Source: Undibacterium sp. KW1 (GTDB lineage: Bacteria; Pseudomonadota; Gammaproteobacteria; Burkholderiales; Burkholderiaceae_D). Taken from it: a stretch of DNA of 64,000 nt. The stretch lies in NCBI RefSeq assembly GCF_009937955.1, contig NZ_AP018439.1, positions 1,612,001 through 1,676,000 of the forward strand, in the 5' to 3' direction. The position numbers and the translations under genes were made by a program. Each line of letters begins with the position of its first letter. Position 1 is the stretch's first letter. This document shows, piece after piece, positions 54,867 to 63,621 of the stretch. Below the pieces are notes generated by a model that saw nothing but the letters and a program-made list of their open reading frames with translations, searched no databases and was not told where the DNA came from.

Positions 54867-55703
54867 ATGTTGAAGCCCAAGCTGTTAGTTGTTCTGATGT
54901 TGTACTGCGGCAGCCTGTCTGCCATGCAATTGAGTTCTCAGAATGCCATTGTTGTTGATGAGCGCAATGGCCAGGTTTTGCTGGAAAAAAATGCCGATGT
55001 GGTCGTGCCCATTGCCTCGCTGACCAAGCTCATGACAGCCATGGTGCTGCTCGATAGCAAGGCGAACATGGATGAGAAAATCTCCATAGAAGAAGAGGAT
55101 AAAGACCAGCTCAAGCATAGCCGCTCCCATGTCCCTGTAGGTTCAAGCCTGACGCGCAGGGAAGCCTTGCAACTGGCATTGATGTCTTCTGATAACCGTG
55201 CCGCCGCTGCACTGTCCCGCACTTATCCTGGTGGTCAGGGTGCCTTTATGGTCGCCGTTAAATCCAAATTGGTCGCTCTGGGTATGGGGCACACCGTCAT
55301 TCGCGAAGCGACAGGCTTGTCGCCAGAAAATACTTCGACAGCCGCTGACCTGGTGAAGATGGCGCAGGCTGCATCACGTTATCCGGAAATTGCCGACATC
55401 ACGACCGACAGTGAAGACAGTGTCACCTTGAAGAATGGGCTCAGCCGTGAATTCCACAATACCAACCGCCTGATCGGTAAAAAAGGCTGGGATATCCTGC
55501 TATCAAAAACCGGCTTCACCAATGAAGCCGGTGCCTGTCTCATCATGCGAGTCAAATTGGCAGGCAAAAAAGCCACCATGATTTTGTTGAATGCACGGGC
55601 TGGTTCGGCGCGCTGGACCGACGCCCTGAATATAGGCAAATTGTTGGGCTATAAAGAAGAAATCAAGGCAAAGATAAGCAGAAGACACAGGCGTCACCGC
55701 TGA
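54867..55703 (+). CDS. D,D-endopeptidase PbpG-like (penicillin-binding protein 7/8 type)
   Basis: A 278-residue low-molecular-weight penicillin-binding protein that cuts peptide cross-links of peptidoglycan. Short signal peptide (LLVVLMLYCGSLSAM). All three active-site motifs are present: SLTK (S-x-x-K), SDN (S-x-N) and KTG in LLSKTGFTNEAG. The length and the absence of a C-terminal amphipathic anchor fit PbpG rather than DacA/DacC. The C-terminal tail is strongly basic (KAKISRRHRRHR). It is monocistronic, following the pal terminator; no ribosome site is obvious. Confidence 0.9.
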   Translation: MLKPKLLVVLMLYCGSLSAMQLSSQNAIVVDERNGQVLLEKNADVVVPIASLTKLMTAMVLLDSKANMDEKISIEEEDKDQLKHSRSHVPVGSSLTRREALQLALMSSDNRAAAALSRTYPGGQGAFMVAVKSKLVALGMGHTVIREATGLSPENTSTAADLVKMAQAASRYPEIADITTDSEDSVTLKNGLSREFHNTNRLIGKKGWDILLSKTGFTNEAGACLIMRVKLAGKKATMILLNARAGSARWTDALNIGKLLGYKEEIKAKISRRHRRHR

Positions 55704-55802
55704 TCTTGTCCTCCCATGTCAGTGCGCTTGTTTGATGATAAGTGGATGCCAGCAGCTTGTGCTAGCATGACTATTCTCAAATGAACCCTGACAGGTAATA
55801 CT

Positions 55803-56144
55803 GTGACCCGCTTGGTCGAAATCCGCACTTATCGTCTCAAACCCGGCGTTGCCGAGGCCTTCCATCATGCCGTGCATACCGTTGCTGTACCCATGCTGAA
55901 AAGCTGGAATATGGATGTAGTCGCCTACGGACATTCCGATCATGAAGAAGCGACTTATTACATGATACGTTCTTATGCCAGCCGCGCAGCTCTGGAAGCT
56001 GAACAAGATGCCTTCTATGGGTCCAGCGAATGGAAAAATGGCCCCAGGTCAGAGTTGGTCGATCGTATCGAGACGTATATGAATACCCTGATCTGGTTAT
56101 CAGAAGACGCTATCAATAGCATGCGCGAGTTGAACAAAGCGTAG
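55803..56144 (+). CDS. NIPSNAP family protein
   Basis: A 113-residue dimeric alpha-beta-barrel-like protein of the NIPSNAP family: LVEIRTYRLKPG at the start, then Y-x-MIRSYASRAALEAEQDAFYGSSEWKNGPR, which is the usual second half. It starts at a GTG. The family's function is not known; bacterial members often sit near redox or aromatic-degradation genes. It is convergent with the HxlR gene, 37 bases apart. Confidence 0.88.
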   Translation: MTRLVEIRTYRLKPGVAEAFHHAVHTVAVPMLKSWNMDVVAYGHSDHEEATYYMIRSYASRAALEAEQDAFYGSSEWKNGPRSELVDRIETYMNTLIWLSEDAINSMRELNKA

Positions 56145-56181
56145 ATAGCCTGCTACAGTCTCGGTCAGTGCTATGCAGGGC

Positions 56182-56589
56182 TTACGCAGCCTCATTTTCC
56201 TGATCAAAAGCCTTCCTTGATAATTTGATTTGATCAAAATTCTTGTCTGCCCACTCTACCAAGGCGCCCAAAGGCAACATGACCGAGATACCTAGCGGGG
56301 TCAATTCATATTCCACACTGGGCGGTTTGGTCGGGAACACTTTACGGCTCAATAAACCATCTCTTTCCAGATCGCGTAATGACTGGGTCAGCATGCGCTT
56401 GGAAATGTCAGGCACTTGCTTATGTAGCTGACTAAAGCGAAAAGGGCCTGCTTGCAGTGTCAGCAAGATCAGCGGTGTCCATTTGGTGCTGATATGGTCG
56501 AGCACATTCCTGACCGGGCACATAGCCGTATCAAAATCAGATGCCATCCCTACGCGGTTGGCTGGGTTCACTTCAGGTAACCTTGTCAC
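56182..56589 (-). CDS. HxlR-family transcriptional regulator, probably quinone/redox sensing
   Basis: A 135-residue winged-helix regulator. The HxlR core runs from [45 protein letters not shown] to VEYELTPLG. The single Cys near the start of the core (C24, in MCPV) is in the same place as the redox-active Cys of YodB and QorR. It is divergent from a SnoaL-like gene and a QorB-like quinone reductase, the arrangement of qorR-qor2, so repression relieved by quinones or electrophiles is likely. This is inference from position and the Cys. Confidence 0.9.
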   Translation of the reverse strand: MTRLPEVNPANRVGMASDFDTAMCPVRNVLDHISTKWTPLILLTLQAGPFRFSQLHKQVPDISKRMLTQSLRDLERDGLLSRKVFPTKPPSVEYELTPLGISVMLPLGALVEWADKNFDQIKLSRKAFDQENEAA

Positions 56590-56614
56590 GAAAAGCTGCC
56601 TTCTTACAAATTTT

Positions 56615-56625
56615 AGACATAGTCT
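56615..56625. promoter_or_regulatory. Possible HxlR operator
   Basis: AGAC-ATA-GTCT is a short palindrome in the middle of the 85-base divergent region between the HxlR gene and the SnoaL-like gene, next to an AT-rich -10-like TATTATATA. Weak by itself; supported only by its position. Confidence 0.3.
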
Positions 56626-56674
56626 CTATTATATACCTTATCGGCTTTACGTCGAAATCAGGAGAGACTTTGTC

Positions 56675-57208
56675 ATGAAAAAACAGATATATCGCTACAA
56701 GAAAAACCTGGGCCTGGGTGCCATGTCTGCGCTCACCTTGTCCGCCTTGTTGATGGCTCTGCCATTGGTCAGCCATGCACAGGAGCCGGTTACGGGGGTT
56801 GAAAACCCTGACCTGCTGTTCACCAGCAGTGATCCAAAGCTGCATGCCAACAAGCAGGTGGTCTATCACATCGTGAAAGACTTGCTGGAGGCGGGCCATT
56901 GGGAAATGGCAGGCAAGTATTTGTCCAAACGCTATCTGCAGCATAACCCGAACGCAGCTTCGGGCCTGGATGGCGTGGTCAGGTATTTTGTCGACGTCAG
57001 AAAAGTCCAGGCCACACCGATACCGGAAAAGATGGCGAAACCCGTAGTTGCCGTCATCGCCGAAGGTGACCTGGTAACAGTCATGTATCCCTTGCCAGTC
57101 AGGGACAAGACCACTGGACAGCTTTTATACACCACCACCTGGTTTGATACCTGGCGGATAGTGGATGGAAAGGCAGATGAACACTGGGATTCTGCACTTA
57201 AAAACTGA
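56675..57208 (+). CDS. Exported SnoaL/NTF2-like protein
   Basis: A 177-residue protein with a signal peptide (basic start, ALTLSALLMALPLVSHA, cut before QEP). The mature domain has the NTF2/SnoaL-like layout: VYHIVKDLLEAGHWEMAGKYLSKRYLQHNPNAASGLDGVVRYF carries the typical YIQHNP-type motif, and WFDTWRIVDGKADEHWDSALKN ends the family domain. Catalysis is not assured; many are ligand-binding or polyketide-cyclase-like. AGGAGA before the ATG supports the start. QorB follows 49 bases later on the same strand; both face the HxlR gene. Confidence 0.88.
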   Translation: MKKQIYRYKKNLGLGAMSALTLSALLMALPLVSHAQEPVTGVENPDLLFTSSDPKLHANKQVVYHIVKDLLEAGHWEMAGKYLSKRYLQHNPNAASGLDGVVRYFVDVRKVQATPIPEKMAKPVVAVIAEGDLVTVMYPLPVRDKTTGQLLYTTTWFDTWRIVDGKADEHWDSALKN

Positions 57209-57257
57209 TGAATTTTGATGAGCGTTGACGAATTTTCACATAACAGGAGAAATAAAT

Positions 57258-58115
57258 ATGATCGCAATAACAGGTGCAAATGGGCAATTGGGACGTCTGG
57301 TGATACAGACCTTGTTGGACACGGTCCCGGCTAATCAGATCGTTGCCATCGTCAGGGATGTCAGCAAGGCAGAGGATTTGCGCGCCAGTGGCGTGCAGGT
57401 CCGCCAGGGCGATTACAGCCAGCCAGAGACTTTGACTACGGCCTTGCAGGGAGTGAAAAAAGTCTTGCTGGTATCCTCCAGCGAAATTGGGCAAAGACTG
57501 GAACAGCACAACAATGTGGTGCAGGCAGCAAAGAATGCAGGCGTGGAATTAATTGCCTACACCAGCATCTTGCACGCAGATACTTCACCACTTTTGCTGG
57601 CCCAGGAACATATAGCGACAGAACAACTGATACGCGACAGCGGTCTGCCTTTCGTGTTCTTGCGCAATGCCTGGTATATAGAAAACTATTTTTCTGCAGT
57701 GGGCACGGCGCTGCAAACTGGCAAGGTATTTGGGGCAGCAGGTGAGGGTAAATTCTCTGCAGCTTCCCGTGCCGATTTCGCCGCGGCTGCTGCAGCGGCA
57801 CTGACCGGTCATGATCAAGGCGGCAAGATCTATGAACTGGCCGGTGACCAGGCATTCACTCTCGCAGAACTGGCTGCGACCCTGGCTGAACTGTCAGGCA
57901 AGCCTGTCGCTTACGTAAACTATGCGGAGACTGATTACAAGGACTTGCTCGTCTCATTTGGTTTGCCAGAAGGTTTTGCCCATATCCTGGCACAATCAGA
58001 TACAGGCGCAGCACAAGGTGGCTTGTATGATGGCAGCGGTCAGTTGGCCAAATTGATACAGCGACCAACTGCGACTTTGCGTTCTGTGCTGCAAGCGCAT
58101 TTGGCAACGGTATAA
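57258..58115 (+). CDS. QorB-like NAD(P)H:quinone oxidoreductase (NmrA-type SDR)
   Basis: About 285 residues, matching QorB (quinone oxidoreductase 2). NADP-binding motif ITGANGQLGRLV, then a short NmrA-type SDR core: IAYTSILHAD, IRDSGLPFVFLRNAWYIENYF, and KIYELAGDQAFTLAELA. It reduces quinones in two-electron steps and so limits redox cycling. The start at 57258 is set by AGGAG just upstream. It is in one operon with the SnoaL-like gene and is probably under the HxlR regulator. Confidence 0.88.
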   Translation: MIAITGANGQLGRLVIQTLLDTVPANQIVAIVRDVSKAEDLRASGVQVRQGDYSQPETLTTALQGVKKVLLVSSSEIGQRLEQHNNVVQAAKNAGVELIAYTSILHADTSPLLLAQEHIATEQLIRDSGLPFVFLRNAWYIENYFSAVGTALQTGKVFGAAGEGKFSAASRADFAAAAAAALTGHDQGGKIYELAGDQAFTLAELAATLAELSGKPVAYVNYAETDYKDLLVSFGLPEGFAHILAQSDTGAAQGGLYDGSGQLAKLIQRPTATLRSVLQAHLATV

Positions 58116-58163
58116 GCGACTTGTCAGCATAGACCAAACCAGACCAAGCCAAACCAAATCAAG

Positions 58164-58201
58164 CCAGTAAAGCTGCTGACCGCAGTTTTACTGGTTTTTT
58201 T
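58164..58201 (+). terminator. Terminator of the quinone reductase operon
   Basis: CCAGTAAA pairs with TTTTACTGG with an inner GCTG/CGCAG element, followed by seven T (58195-58201). Confidence 0.8.
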
Positions 58202-58334
58202 GTTCACGCTACATTTATTCCGAAGCCTTTGATCGGGGTTTGAGTCATCGAAATCCTGCATTCATCGGATTGCAAGAGCTGACGACAACAATACCGCATA
58301 GCATCCACGGCATTGATTCCTTCTGGAGAAATGC

Positions 58335-59639
58335 GTGAAAATATTATCGTCCACCCTGTTTGTTGCATGCACGCTAGCAAGTCCCAGCCTGTTTGCGCAG
58401 GCTATTACCATGCCTGATGTATTGAAGTCCAGCTCTTTTATACAGGGTCCTTGTGAGACAGGTATTTTTAAAAAAGACAAACAGACATTTGTTGTCGTGA
58501 CCAAGGCAGACAAAGGATTTAACTACACCTTTAGCAACGGGATGCTTGGCAATACGCTGGATTCCGGGACTACGCTGATATGTGGAGAGAATGCAGTCCT
58601 GATTCGCGGAGAGGAGATTTGGAACAAGCTGGCCATTTCCGAGTTGAACACGCGATTTGACTCCGGTGGTGTCATGCTCGCAGGCCGCTTGATGGAAGCT
58701 ATGGAACCGCCCGGTGCTGGGGGGAATACACCCTTGGTTGTCTATGCACATGGCTCAGAAGGCTCTGGCTGGATAGACCGCGCAGGTGATCCTTATCAAA
58801 TGCTCGGACGGGGTATTTCGGTCTTTGTGTATGACAAACGCGGCACCGGACTTTCGCAAGGAGAATATACCCAAAATTTCCCCCGCCTGGCCGATGACCT
58901 GGTGGCAGCTTCGCACGAAGCCAAGCAACTGGCAGCCGGGCGCTACGGTCGTTTTGGTCTCATAGGCTTGAGCCAGGGTGGGTGGATAGTGCCACTCGCG
59001 GCAGCGCGGGCCAGGGCAGAGTTTCTTGGGATCGGCTTTGGCCTGGCGGTTGATATCACAGGGCAGGATGCGGAGCAGGTCAGCAAGGAATTACGCGATC
59101 ACGGTTATGGCGACGACATACTTGCCAACGCCAGCAAGGTCACGGATGTGACGGCAAAAATAGCAAAATCTGATTTGAAAGAAGGGCTTGATGAGCTTGC
59201 TGATATCCAGAAGCAGTTTGGCAAAGAAGCCTGGTTCACAAGTATAAAGGGAGGATACTCGGGCGTGTTGCTGAGCATGTCCGTAGATGATTTGCGCCGT
59301 AATGGCGTACCACGATTCGACAAACTGAATATTGACTGGTCGCTTGATCCCATGCAGGTCTTGAGCAAAGTTGATGTGCCACAGATGTGGGTATTCGCGG
59401 ATGAAGACCGCCAGGCTCCGGGTGCGGTGAGTTTGGAGCGGCTCTCGAATCTTCGCCGTCAGGGCAGTAATATCACGATTTACCGCTTCCCCGATACCGG
59501 TCATGGCATGTGGGAATATACAGAAGCAAAAGATGGCACGCGCAAGCAGGCACGTATTGCGCCAGGTTTTTACGATCTGATGGCGGACTGGGCAAAAGGC
59601 AAACTTGAGGGCAACTATGGAAAGGCATATCGCAGATAA
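58335..59639 (+). CDS. Secreted alpha/beta hydrolase
   Basis: A 434-residue exported hydrolase. Signal peptide STLFVACTLASPSLFA, cut before QAITMP. The hydrolase domain starts near residue 130 (PLVVYAHGSEGSGWIDRAGDPY); the nucleophile elbow is GLSQGGW, an Asp is found in VFADEDRQAPG and the His in DTGHGMWEY. Starts at GTG with GGAG (58325-58328) six bases before it. Resembles family S9-like or DLH-type esterases, but substrate is unknown. The residues 25-125 before the domain form an extra domain I cannot assign. Confidence 0.87.
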   Translation: MKILSSTLFVACTLASPSLFAQAITMPDVLKSSSFIQGPCETGIFKKDKQTFVVVTKADKGFNYTFSNGMLGNTLDSGTTLICGENAVLIRGEEIWNKLAISELNTRFDSGGVMLAGRLMEAMEPPGAGGNTPLVVYAHGSEGSGWIDRAGDPYQMLGRGISVFVYDKRGTGLSQGEYTQNFPRLADDLVAASHEAKQLAAGRYGRFGLIGLSQGGWIVPLAAARARAEFLGIGFGLAVDITGQDAEQVSKELRDHGYGDDILANASKVTDVTAKIAKSDLKEGLDELADIQKQFGKEAWFTSIKGGYSGVLLSMSVDDLRRNGVPRFDKLNIDWSLDPMQVLSKVDVPQMWVFADEDRQAPGAVSLERLSNLRRQGSNITIYRFPDTGHGMWEYTEAKDGTRKQARIAPGFYDLMADWAKGKLEGNYGKAYRR

Positions 59640-59738
59640 ACTGTTATGGATATGCTTCCCGGTATCTATGTCAAGGAGCTGTTAATGGCAATATCTGCGC
59701 AAGGAGTTCAGGCTGCCATTGCCTCTATTTACTAACTA

Positions 59739-60218
59739 CTAACGGGCAAAGCTATTGCTGCGCTTGATCTTGTTCTGTAACTGCAGCAAGCCATAAATCA
59801 GCGCTTCTGCAGTAGGTGGGCAACCTGGGATATAGATATCGACTGGCACGATGCGATCACAGCCACGCACGACAGAATAAGAGTAGTGATAGTAACCGCC
59901 ACCGTTGGCGCAAGAACCCATGGAAATCACATAGCGTGGCTCGGCCATCTGGTCATACACTTTGCGCAGCGCTGGGGCCATTTTATTGGTGAGGGTGCCG
60001 GCAACGATCATCAAATCTGCCTGGCGTGGGCTGGCGCGGGGCATGAAACCAAAGCGGTCCATATCATACCGTGCACTGGCAGCCTGCATCATTTCGACTG
60101 CGCAGCAAGCAAGGCCAAAGGACAGGTACCACATGCTGTTACTCTGTACCTTGTTCATCAGATCGTTGACGTTGGTGAGGATGTATGAATCCTGAAACAA
60201 ACCTGCTTGCTCTTCCAT
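59739..60218 (-). CDS. Orphan NADH-quinone oxidoreductase subunit B (NuoB paralogue)
   Basis: A 159-residue NuoB-type protein that normally holds the N2 iron-sulfur cluster of complex I. All four ligands appear intact: the adjacent pair in LACCAVEMM, then SMGSCANGG and PGCPPTAE. It is not in a nuo operon: the neighbours are an AraC regulator upstream on the same strand and a secreted hydrolase downstream, convergent. The N-terminus ([25 protein letters not shown]) differs from the usual betaproteobacterial NuoB (VTTTADKLINWTRTGSLWP as I remember it), so a paralogue is likely. AraC ends 46 bases before it; the frame is open upstream into AraC. Confidence 0.88.
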   Translation of the reverse strand: MEEQAGLFQDSYILTNVNDLMNKVQSNSMWYLSFGLACCAVEMMQAASARYDMDRFGFMPRASPRQADLMIVAGTLTNKMAPALRKVYDQMAEPRYVISMGSCANGGGYYHYSYSVVRGCDRIVPVDIYIPGCPPTAEALIYGLLQLQNKIKRSNSFAR

Positions 60219-60264
60219 GATGTGGGCCCTTGCTTGCCTGGTATAAGAAGACCTGATTATGGAT

Positions 60265-61143
60265 TCAAGAGATAAGCTGGTCTTGAACCGAAACGACATC
60301 GATTTCATCTAATGGGATAAACATCTTTCCCACGTCAGTTTCATTGAAACGGAAGGCCCAGAGCGCAGGGTCTTGAGCTGCAATCCCACGCATGAGCTGG
60401 GCTGGTGTATGACCAGTAAAGCGGGCAAAGTCACGGTTCATGTGCGCCTGGTCAGCATAACCAAAGCTGATGGCACATTCAGCCCAGGTAGGGGCTGGCA
60501 AACTGCCCAGCATGACTTGCATCAGTGAGGCACCATAACGCAGGTGCTGTTTGTAGCTGCGCAAACTCAGGCCAAAGCTGGCCAGGAAACGCCGCTCAAA
60601 CTGTCTGGTACCCAGACCGAGTTGGTCAGCCAGCTCATCGCCTGGCTTGCTGATCCAGTGAGGTGGCATCGCCAGCGGGGCGATGCGTGGTTTTTCCAGC
60701 AAACGCCAACGTAGCAACATGTCTTGCACCACTTCTACTTTGGCAGCAGTGCCGCAGGCAGCATGCAGTTTGTCCTGGAATTCATGGCAACGGGATGGCG
60801 GCAGCACATCGGCGAGATCAATGACAGCATCACTGAATTCATCCACTGGATATCCAAGGATAGCGCTGAGCTTGCCAGGGCGGAACGCGGCTGAAATAAA
60901 TCTTGAGCCGGGTTGAGCCTTGCCACGGTAGCGATGACGGCTGGGGCCTACGACAGTCAGGGGAGGCAATGCTTGCCCGTTTTCCATTTCAACTGCACCA
61001 TGCGTGACCACAAGCAACATAGGTAGTGCGCTCGCAGGTACGGTGTACCAACAGTCGGGAATGTCTTTGACGAGAAAATGCATGCAGACATCCGCCAGCA
61101 GGGGATGTGGGGCGAGGCTGACATGGGATAAATAGTCTTGCAA
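60265..61143 (-). CDS. AraC-family transcriptional regulator
   Basis: A 292-residue regulator with an N-terminal cupin-like effector domain ([17 protein letters not shown] and surrounding) and a C-terminal AraC double helix-turn-helix: [32 protein letters not shown], then [31 protein letters not shown]. Its stop is 46 bases before nuoB on the same strand, so they may be co-transcribed. Target genes are unknown. Confidence 0.93.
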   Translation of the reverse strand: MQDYLSHVSLAPHPLLADVCMHFLVKDIPDCWYTVPASALPMLLVVTHGAVEMENGQALPPLTVVGPSRHRYRGKAQPGSRFISAAFRPGKLSAILGYPVDEFSDAVIDLADVLPPSRCHEFQDKLHAACGTAAKVEVVQDMLLRWRLLEKPRIAPLAMPPHWISKPGDELADQLGLGTRQFERRFLASFGLSLRSYKQHLRYGASLMQVMLGSLPAPTWAECAISFGYADQAHMNRDFARFTGHTPAQLMRGIAAQDPALWAFRFNETDVGKMFIPLDEIDVVSVQDQLIS

Positions 61144-61201
61144 TTTAGGCTAACTCTGATTGCGGAAGAATTGGCGCTATTGTAGCCTGTTTGCAAAAAG
61201 C

Positions 61202-61819
61202 TTATTCACTCTTGACTGCTTGCTCCTGGGCCTGGTCTGGTGGCAGGTAGCATGTGGCTGGCAGTGTCTCAGGTTTTATTTTGTAGAGATAAGTGATAGT
61301 TGAAGTCTGTGCATCTGGCTTGAGTTTGATGGTCTTGAAATAGCGTCTTCTCAAGTCGCCATAGGCACGCAGATTCAGCCGGATATCTTTCAGGAGTAAC
61401 AGTGGATTGGCTGCGATGGGTGCAAAATCTTCGCCCGGGCGGTATTTGGAAAAAGCAAATCCCAGGCGTTTTACATACAGCGGGAACATGCTCTTGCTTT
61501 CTTCCATGCCACAAGCCAGCAAAACTGCGATTGCCTGGTGTTGGGCAGATGCCTTCCATTTGCTGCTCTCGTAATAATACAAACTGGCATCATCATAGTT
61601 TTCTACTGTGCGCCAACTGCTTGCTGGCAAAGAGCGGCTGAACTTGAGCGCGGCGGCATTCAGTTGCAATGCTTTTCTCTGATCGTGATTCTTTTCAAAT
61701 GCACTCATGGCTGCTTCGCGCAGTTTGTCTGACTTCGTTTCAAGCGAGGATTGCTGAGCGTAGGAAAGCAAGGGAAGGCTGCATACCAAAAAAATAATTG
61801 CTTTCCTCATCGTCTTCAT
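61202..61819 (-). CDS. Secreted protein of unknown function
   Basis: A 205-residue exported protein. Signal peptide AIIFLVCSLPLLSYA, cut before QQSS. The mature part looks like a helical repeat (TPR-like), with SDKLREAAMSAFEKNHDQRKALQLNAAALKFSRSLPA and ASLYYYESSKWKASAQHQAIAVLLACGM. No family recognised. It sits between an AraC gene (upstream in the window, downstream in transcription) and the DesR/DesK pair, whose stop is 50 bases before this start; co-transcription with DesR is possible. Confidence 0.7.
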   Translation of the reverse strand: MKTMRKAIIFLVCSLPLLSYAQQSSLETKSDKLREAAMSAFEKNHDQRKALQLNAAALKFSRSLPASSWRTVENYDDASLYYYESSKWKASAQHQAIAVLLACGMEESKSMFPLYVKRLGFAFSKYRPGEDFAPIAANPLLLLKDIRLNLRAYGDLRRRYFKTIKLKPDAQTSTITYLYKIKPETLPATCYLPPDQAQEQAVKSE

Positions 61820-61868
61820 CCTTTTTAGCCCTGCATTTCGTCCTTACAATTATAGGCTGCCGGTGACT

Positions 61869-62474
61869 TTACAACCAGCCTTGATCCCTCGCGAGACGAT
61901 AGGCATCCACACGGTTTTTTGCATGCAGTTTACTGATTGCTTCTGACAGGTAATTGCGTACCGTACCTTCCGATAAATGCATGATCCTGGCAATTTCGGT
62001 ACTACTGGAACCCGAGCCCGCCAGTCGTAATACCTGGCGTTCACGCTCGCTCAGCGGGTCTTGTTCGCCGCCCCAGCTTTCCATCGCCAGCTCCGGTGCG
62101 ATAGCACGGCCACCGCCATGCACCGTACGTATGGCGGCTGCCAGCGTATCGGCAGGCGCATCCTTGAGCATGTAACCGCGCACACCACTGGCCATGGCCC
62201 GGCGCAGGTAGCCGCTGCGGGCAAAGGTGGTCAGCACGATGACTTTACTGTTGAGTTTTTTTTCTGCAATTGCTGCTGCCAGTTCCAGCCCTGTCATGAG
62301 TGGCATCTCTATATCGGTAACGAGTATGTCTGGCTGTTCTTTTTCGCACAAGGCCAAGGCTTCCTGGCCGTTTTTTGCCAGCGCAATAACTTCCAGGTCG
62401 TCTTCCAGGCCCAACAGGGCGGCCAGTGCGCCAGATACCAGGGCCTGGTCTTCGGCGATGATGATGCGTATCAT
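61869..62474 (-). CDS. NarL/DesR-type response regulator
   Basis: A 201-residue LuxR/NarL-family response regulator. Receiver: IRIIIAEDQALVSGAL, phospho-Asp in PDILVTDIEMPLMTG, VLTTFARSGYLRRAM and GYMLKDAP. The C-terminal LuxR HTH reads LSERERQVLRLAGSGSSSTEIARIMHLSEGTVRNYLSEAISKLHAKNR, with the full GSSSTEIA turn. It overlaps the kinase gene by four bases. Order (kinase then regulator) and family match DesK-DesR, known for fatty-acid desaturase control, but no desaturase is nearby. Confidence 0.94.
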   Translation of the reverse strand: MIRIIIAEDQALVSGALAALLGLEDDLEVIALAKNGQEALALCEKEQPDILVTDIEMPLMTGLELAAAIAEKKLNSKVIVLTTFARSGYLRRAMASGVRGYMLKDAPADTLAAAIRTVHGGGRAIAPELAMESWGGEQDPLSERERQVLRLAGSGSSSTEIARIMHLSEGTVRNYLSEAISKLHAKNRVDAYRLARDQGWL

Positions 62475-63586
62475 GTCTTTTCTTTCAAGGGCAAAGATAA
62501 TTCCAGGTGCAATCCTGTCGCGTCTGGTGCTACCTGTACTTGCAGGCTTCCACCCAGGGCCAGTACACGTTCACTCATACCGTTCAAACCACTACCTTTG
62601 CGTACTGCACCAGTTTGTCCGGCGACGCCATTGTCGCTGATTTTTAATACTACATGCGCATCTTGCTGGTAAAGCCTGATGTGACATTGACTGGCCTGGG
62701 CATGTCGTATGATATTCGTGATGGCTTCACGTAATGCCAGCGCCAATACGTTTTCCTGCGCTGAGGGGATGGTGAATTGCTCAATCTCACTGAGCAGGGT
62801 CACTTCAGCCGCGTCCAGGGTTTTTTTCGCCGACTGCAGTTCATGTCCCAAGCCGGTGGCGCGATAGCCGATGACGGCGGCCCGCACTTCTGCCAGTGCC
62901 TGCCGGGCAGTGTGCTCTATGTCATTGATTTCTTTTTTGCAGGCCTCGGGATTTCTGTCCAGCAGTTTGCCCGCGAGTTCTGCTTTCAGGGTGATCACTG
63001 AAAGAGTATGACCAAGCAAATCGTGCAAGTCCCTGGCTATGCGTTCGCGCTCGGCAAGGGCGGCCAGGTATTCAACTTCTTCCTGCTTCTTGAGCAGGTT
63101 TTCATTGCTGCGGCCAAGACGTTCACTGATGATGGCACCAGCCCCGCTGGGGATACTGAAGATCAGTGCCGGTACCCAGAAATAAGAATTCAGATGCATC
63201 AGCAGGCTGGCACTGACTATCGTGATGCCGATGGAGAATAAAGTCAGGTAAGCCTTGCGGGTATCCGGCAAACGTGAGCAGATGGTAGCCGCAAATATGC
63301 AAAAAGTGGAGCCGCCATAGTTATAAGGTGCCCACATGATGCCCTGGGCACATATAAATATGATACATGCATAAATTCGCCAGCCTGAACACCAGAAGCT
63401 ATACAAATAAACTGGCAGGAATAACAGCAGGCTCAATGCCAGTAAAGCGATTTCCTTAGCGGTGGGTGCAATATATAAATACTTCCAGCCAAAAATGGCA
63501 AAAGAGAGCAGCCAGAAGTAGGGTGCCTTGCCATAACGCACTGGCACCCAGGGGAAAGAGAGTATTGATAAGATTTGTCTGGTCAC
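62471..63586 (-). CDS. DesK-type sensor histidine kinase
   Basis: A 371-residue kinase of the HisKA_3 class. Four to five transmembrane segments cover residues 20-160 with little periplasmic domain, like DesK, which senses membrane fluidity. Dimerisation/phosphorylation motif: ERERIARDLHDLLGHTLSVITLK with the phospho-His. HATPase_c: LREAITNIIRHAQASQCHI, ISDNGVAGQT and GSGLNGMSERVLALGG. It overlaps the regulator gene by four bases. Confidence 0.92.
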   Translation of the reverse strand: MTRQILSILSFPWVPVRYGKAPYFWLLSFAIFGWKYLYIAPTAKEIALLALSLLLFLPVYLYSFWCSGWRIYACIIFICAQGIMWAPYNYGGSTFCIFAATICSRLPDTRKAYLTLFSIGITIVSASLLMHLNSYFWVPALIFSIPSGAGAIISERLGRSNENLLKKQEEVEYLAALAERERIARDLHDLLGHTLSVITLKAELAGKLLDRNPEACKKEINDIEHTARQALAEVRAAVIGYRATGLGHELQSAKKTLDAAEVTLLSEIEQFTIPSAQENVLALALREAITNIIRHAQASQCHIRLYQQDAHVVLKISDNGVAGQTGAVRKGSGLNGMSERVLALGGSLQVQVAPDATGLHLELSLPLKEKT

Positions 63587-63621
63587 GGCTTTACCCTGGG
63601 TGTTGAATCAAGAATGCTGCA

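Noticed and set aside
58128..58165. Run of short CCAAACC / CCAAGCC repeats before the terminator
   Set aside because: Only a few imperfect 7-8 base units; too short and irregular for a CRISPR array or a functional tandem repeat.
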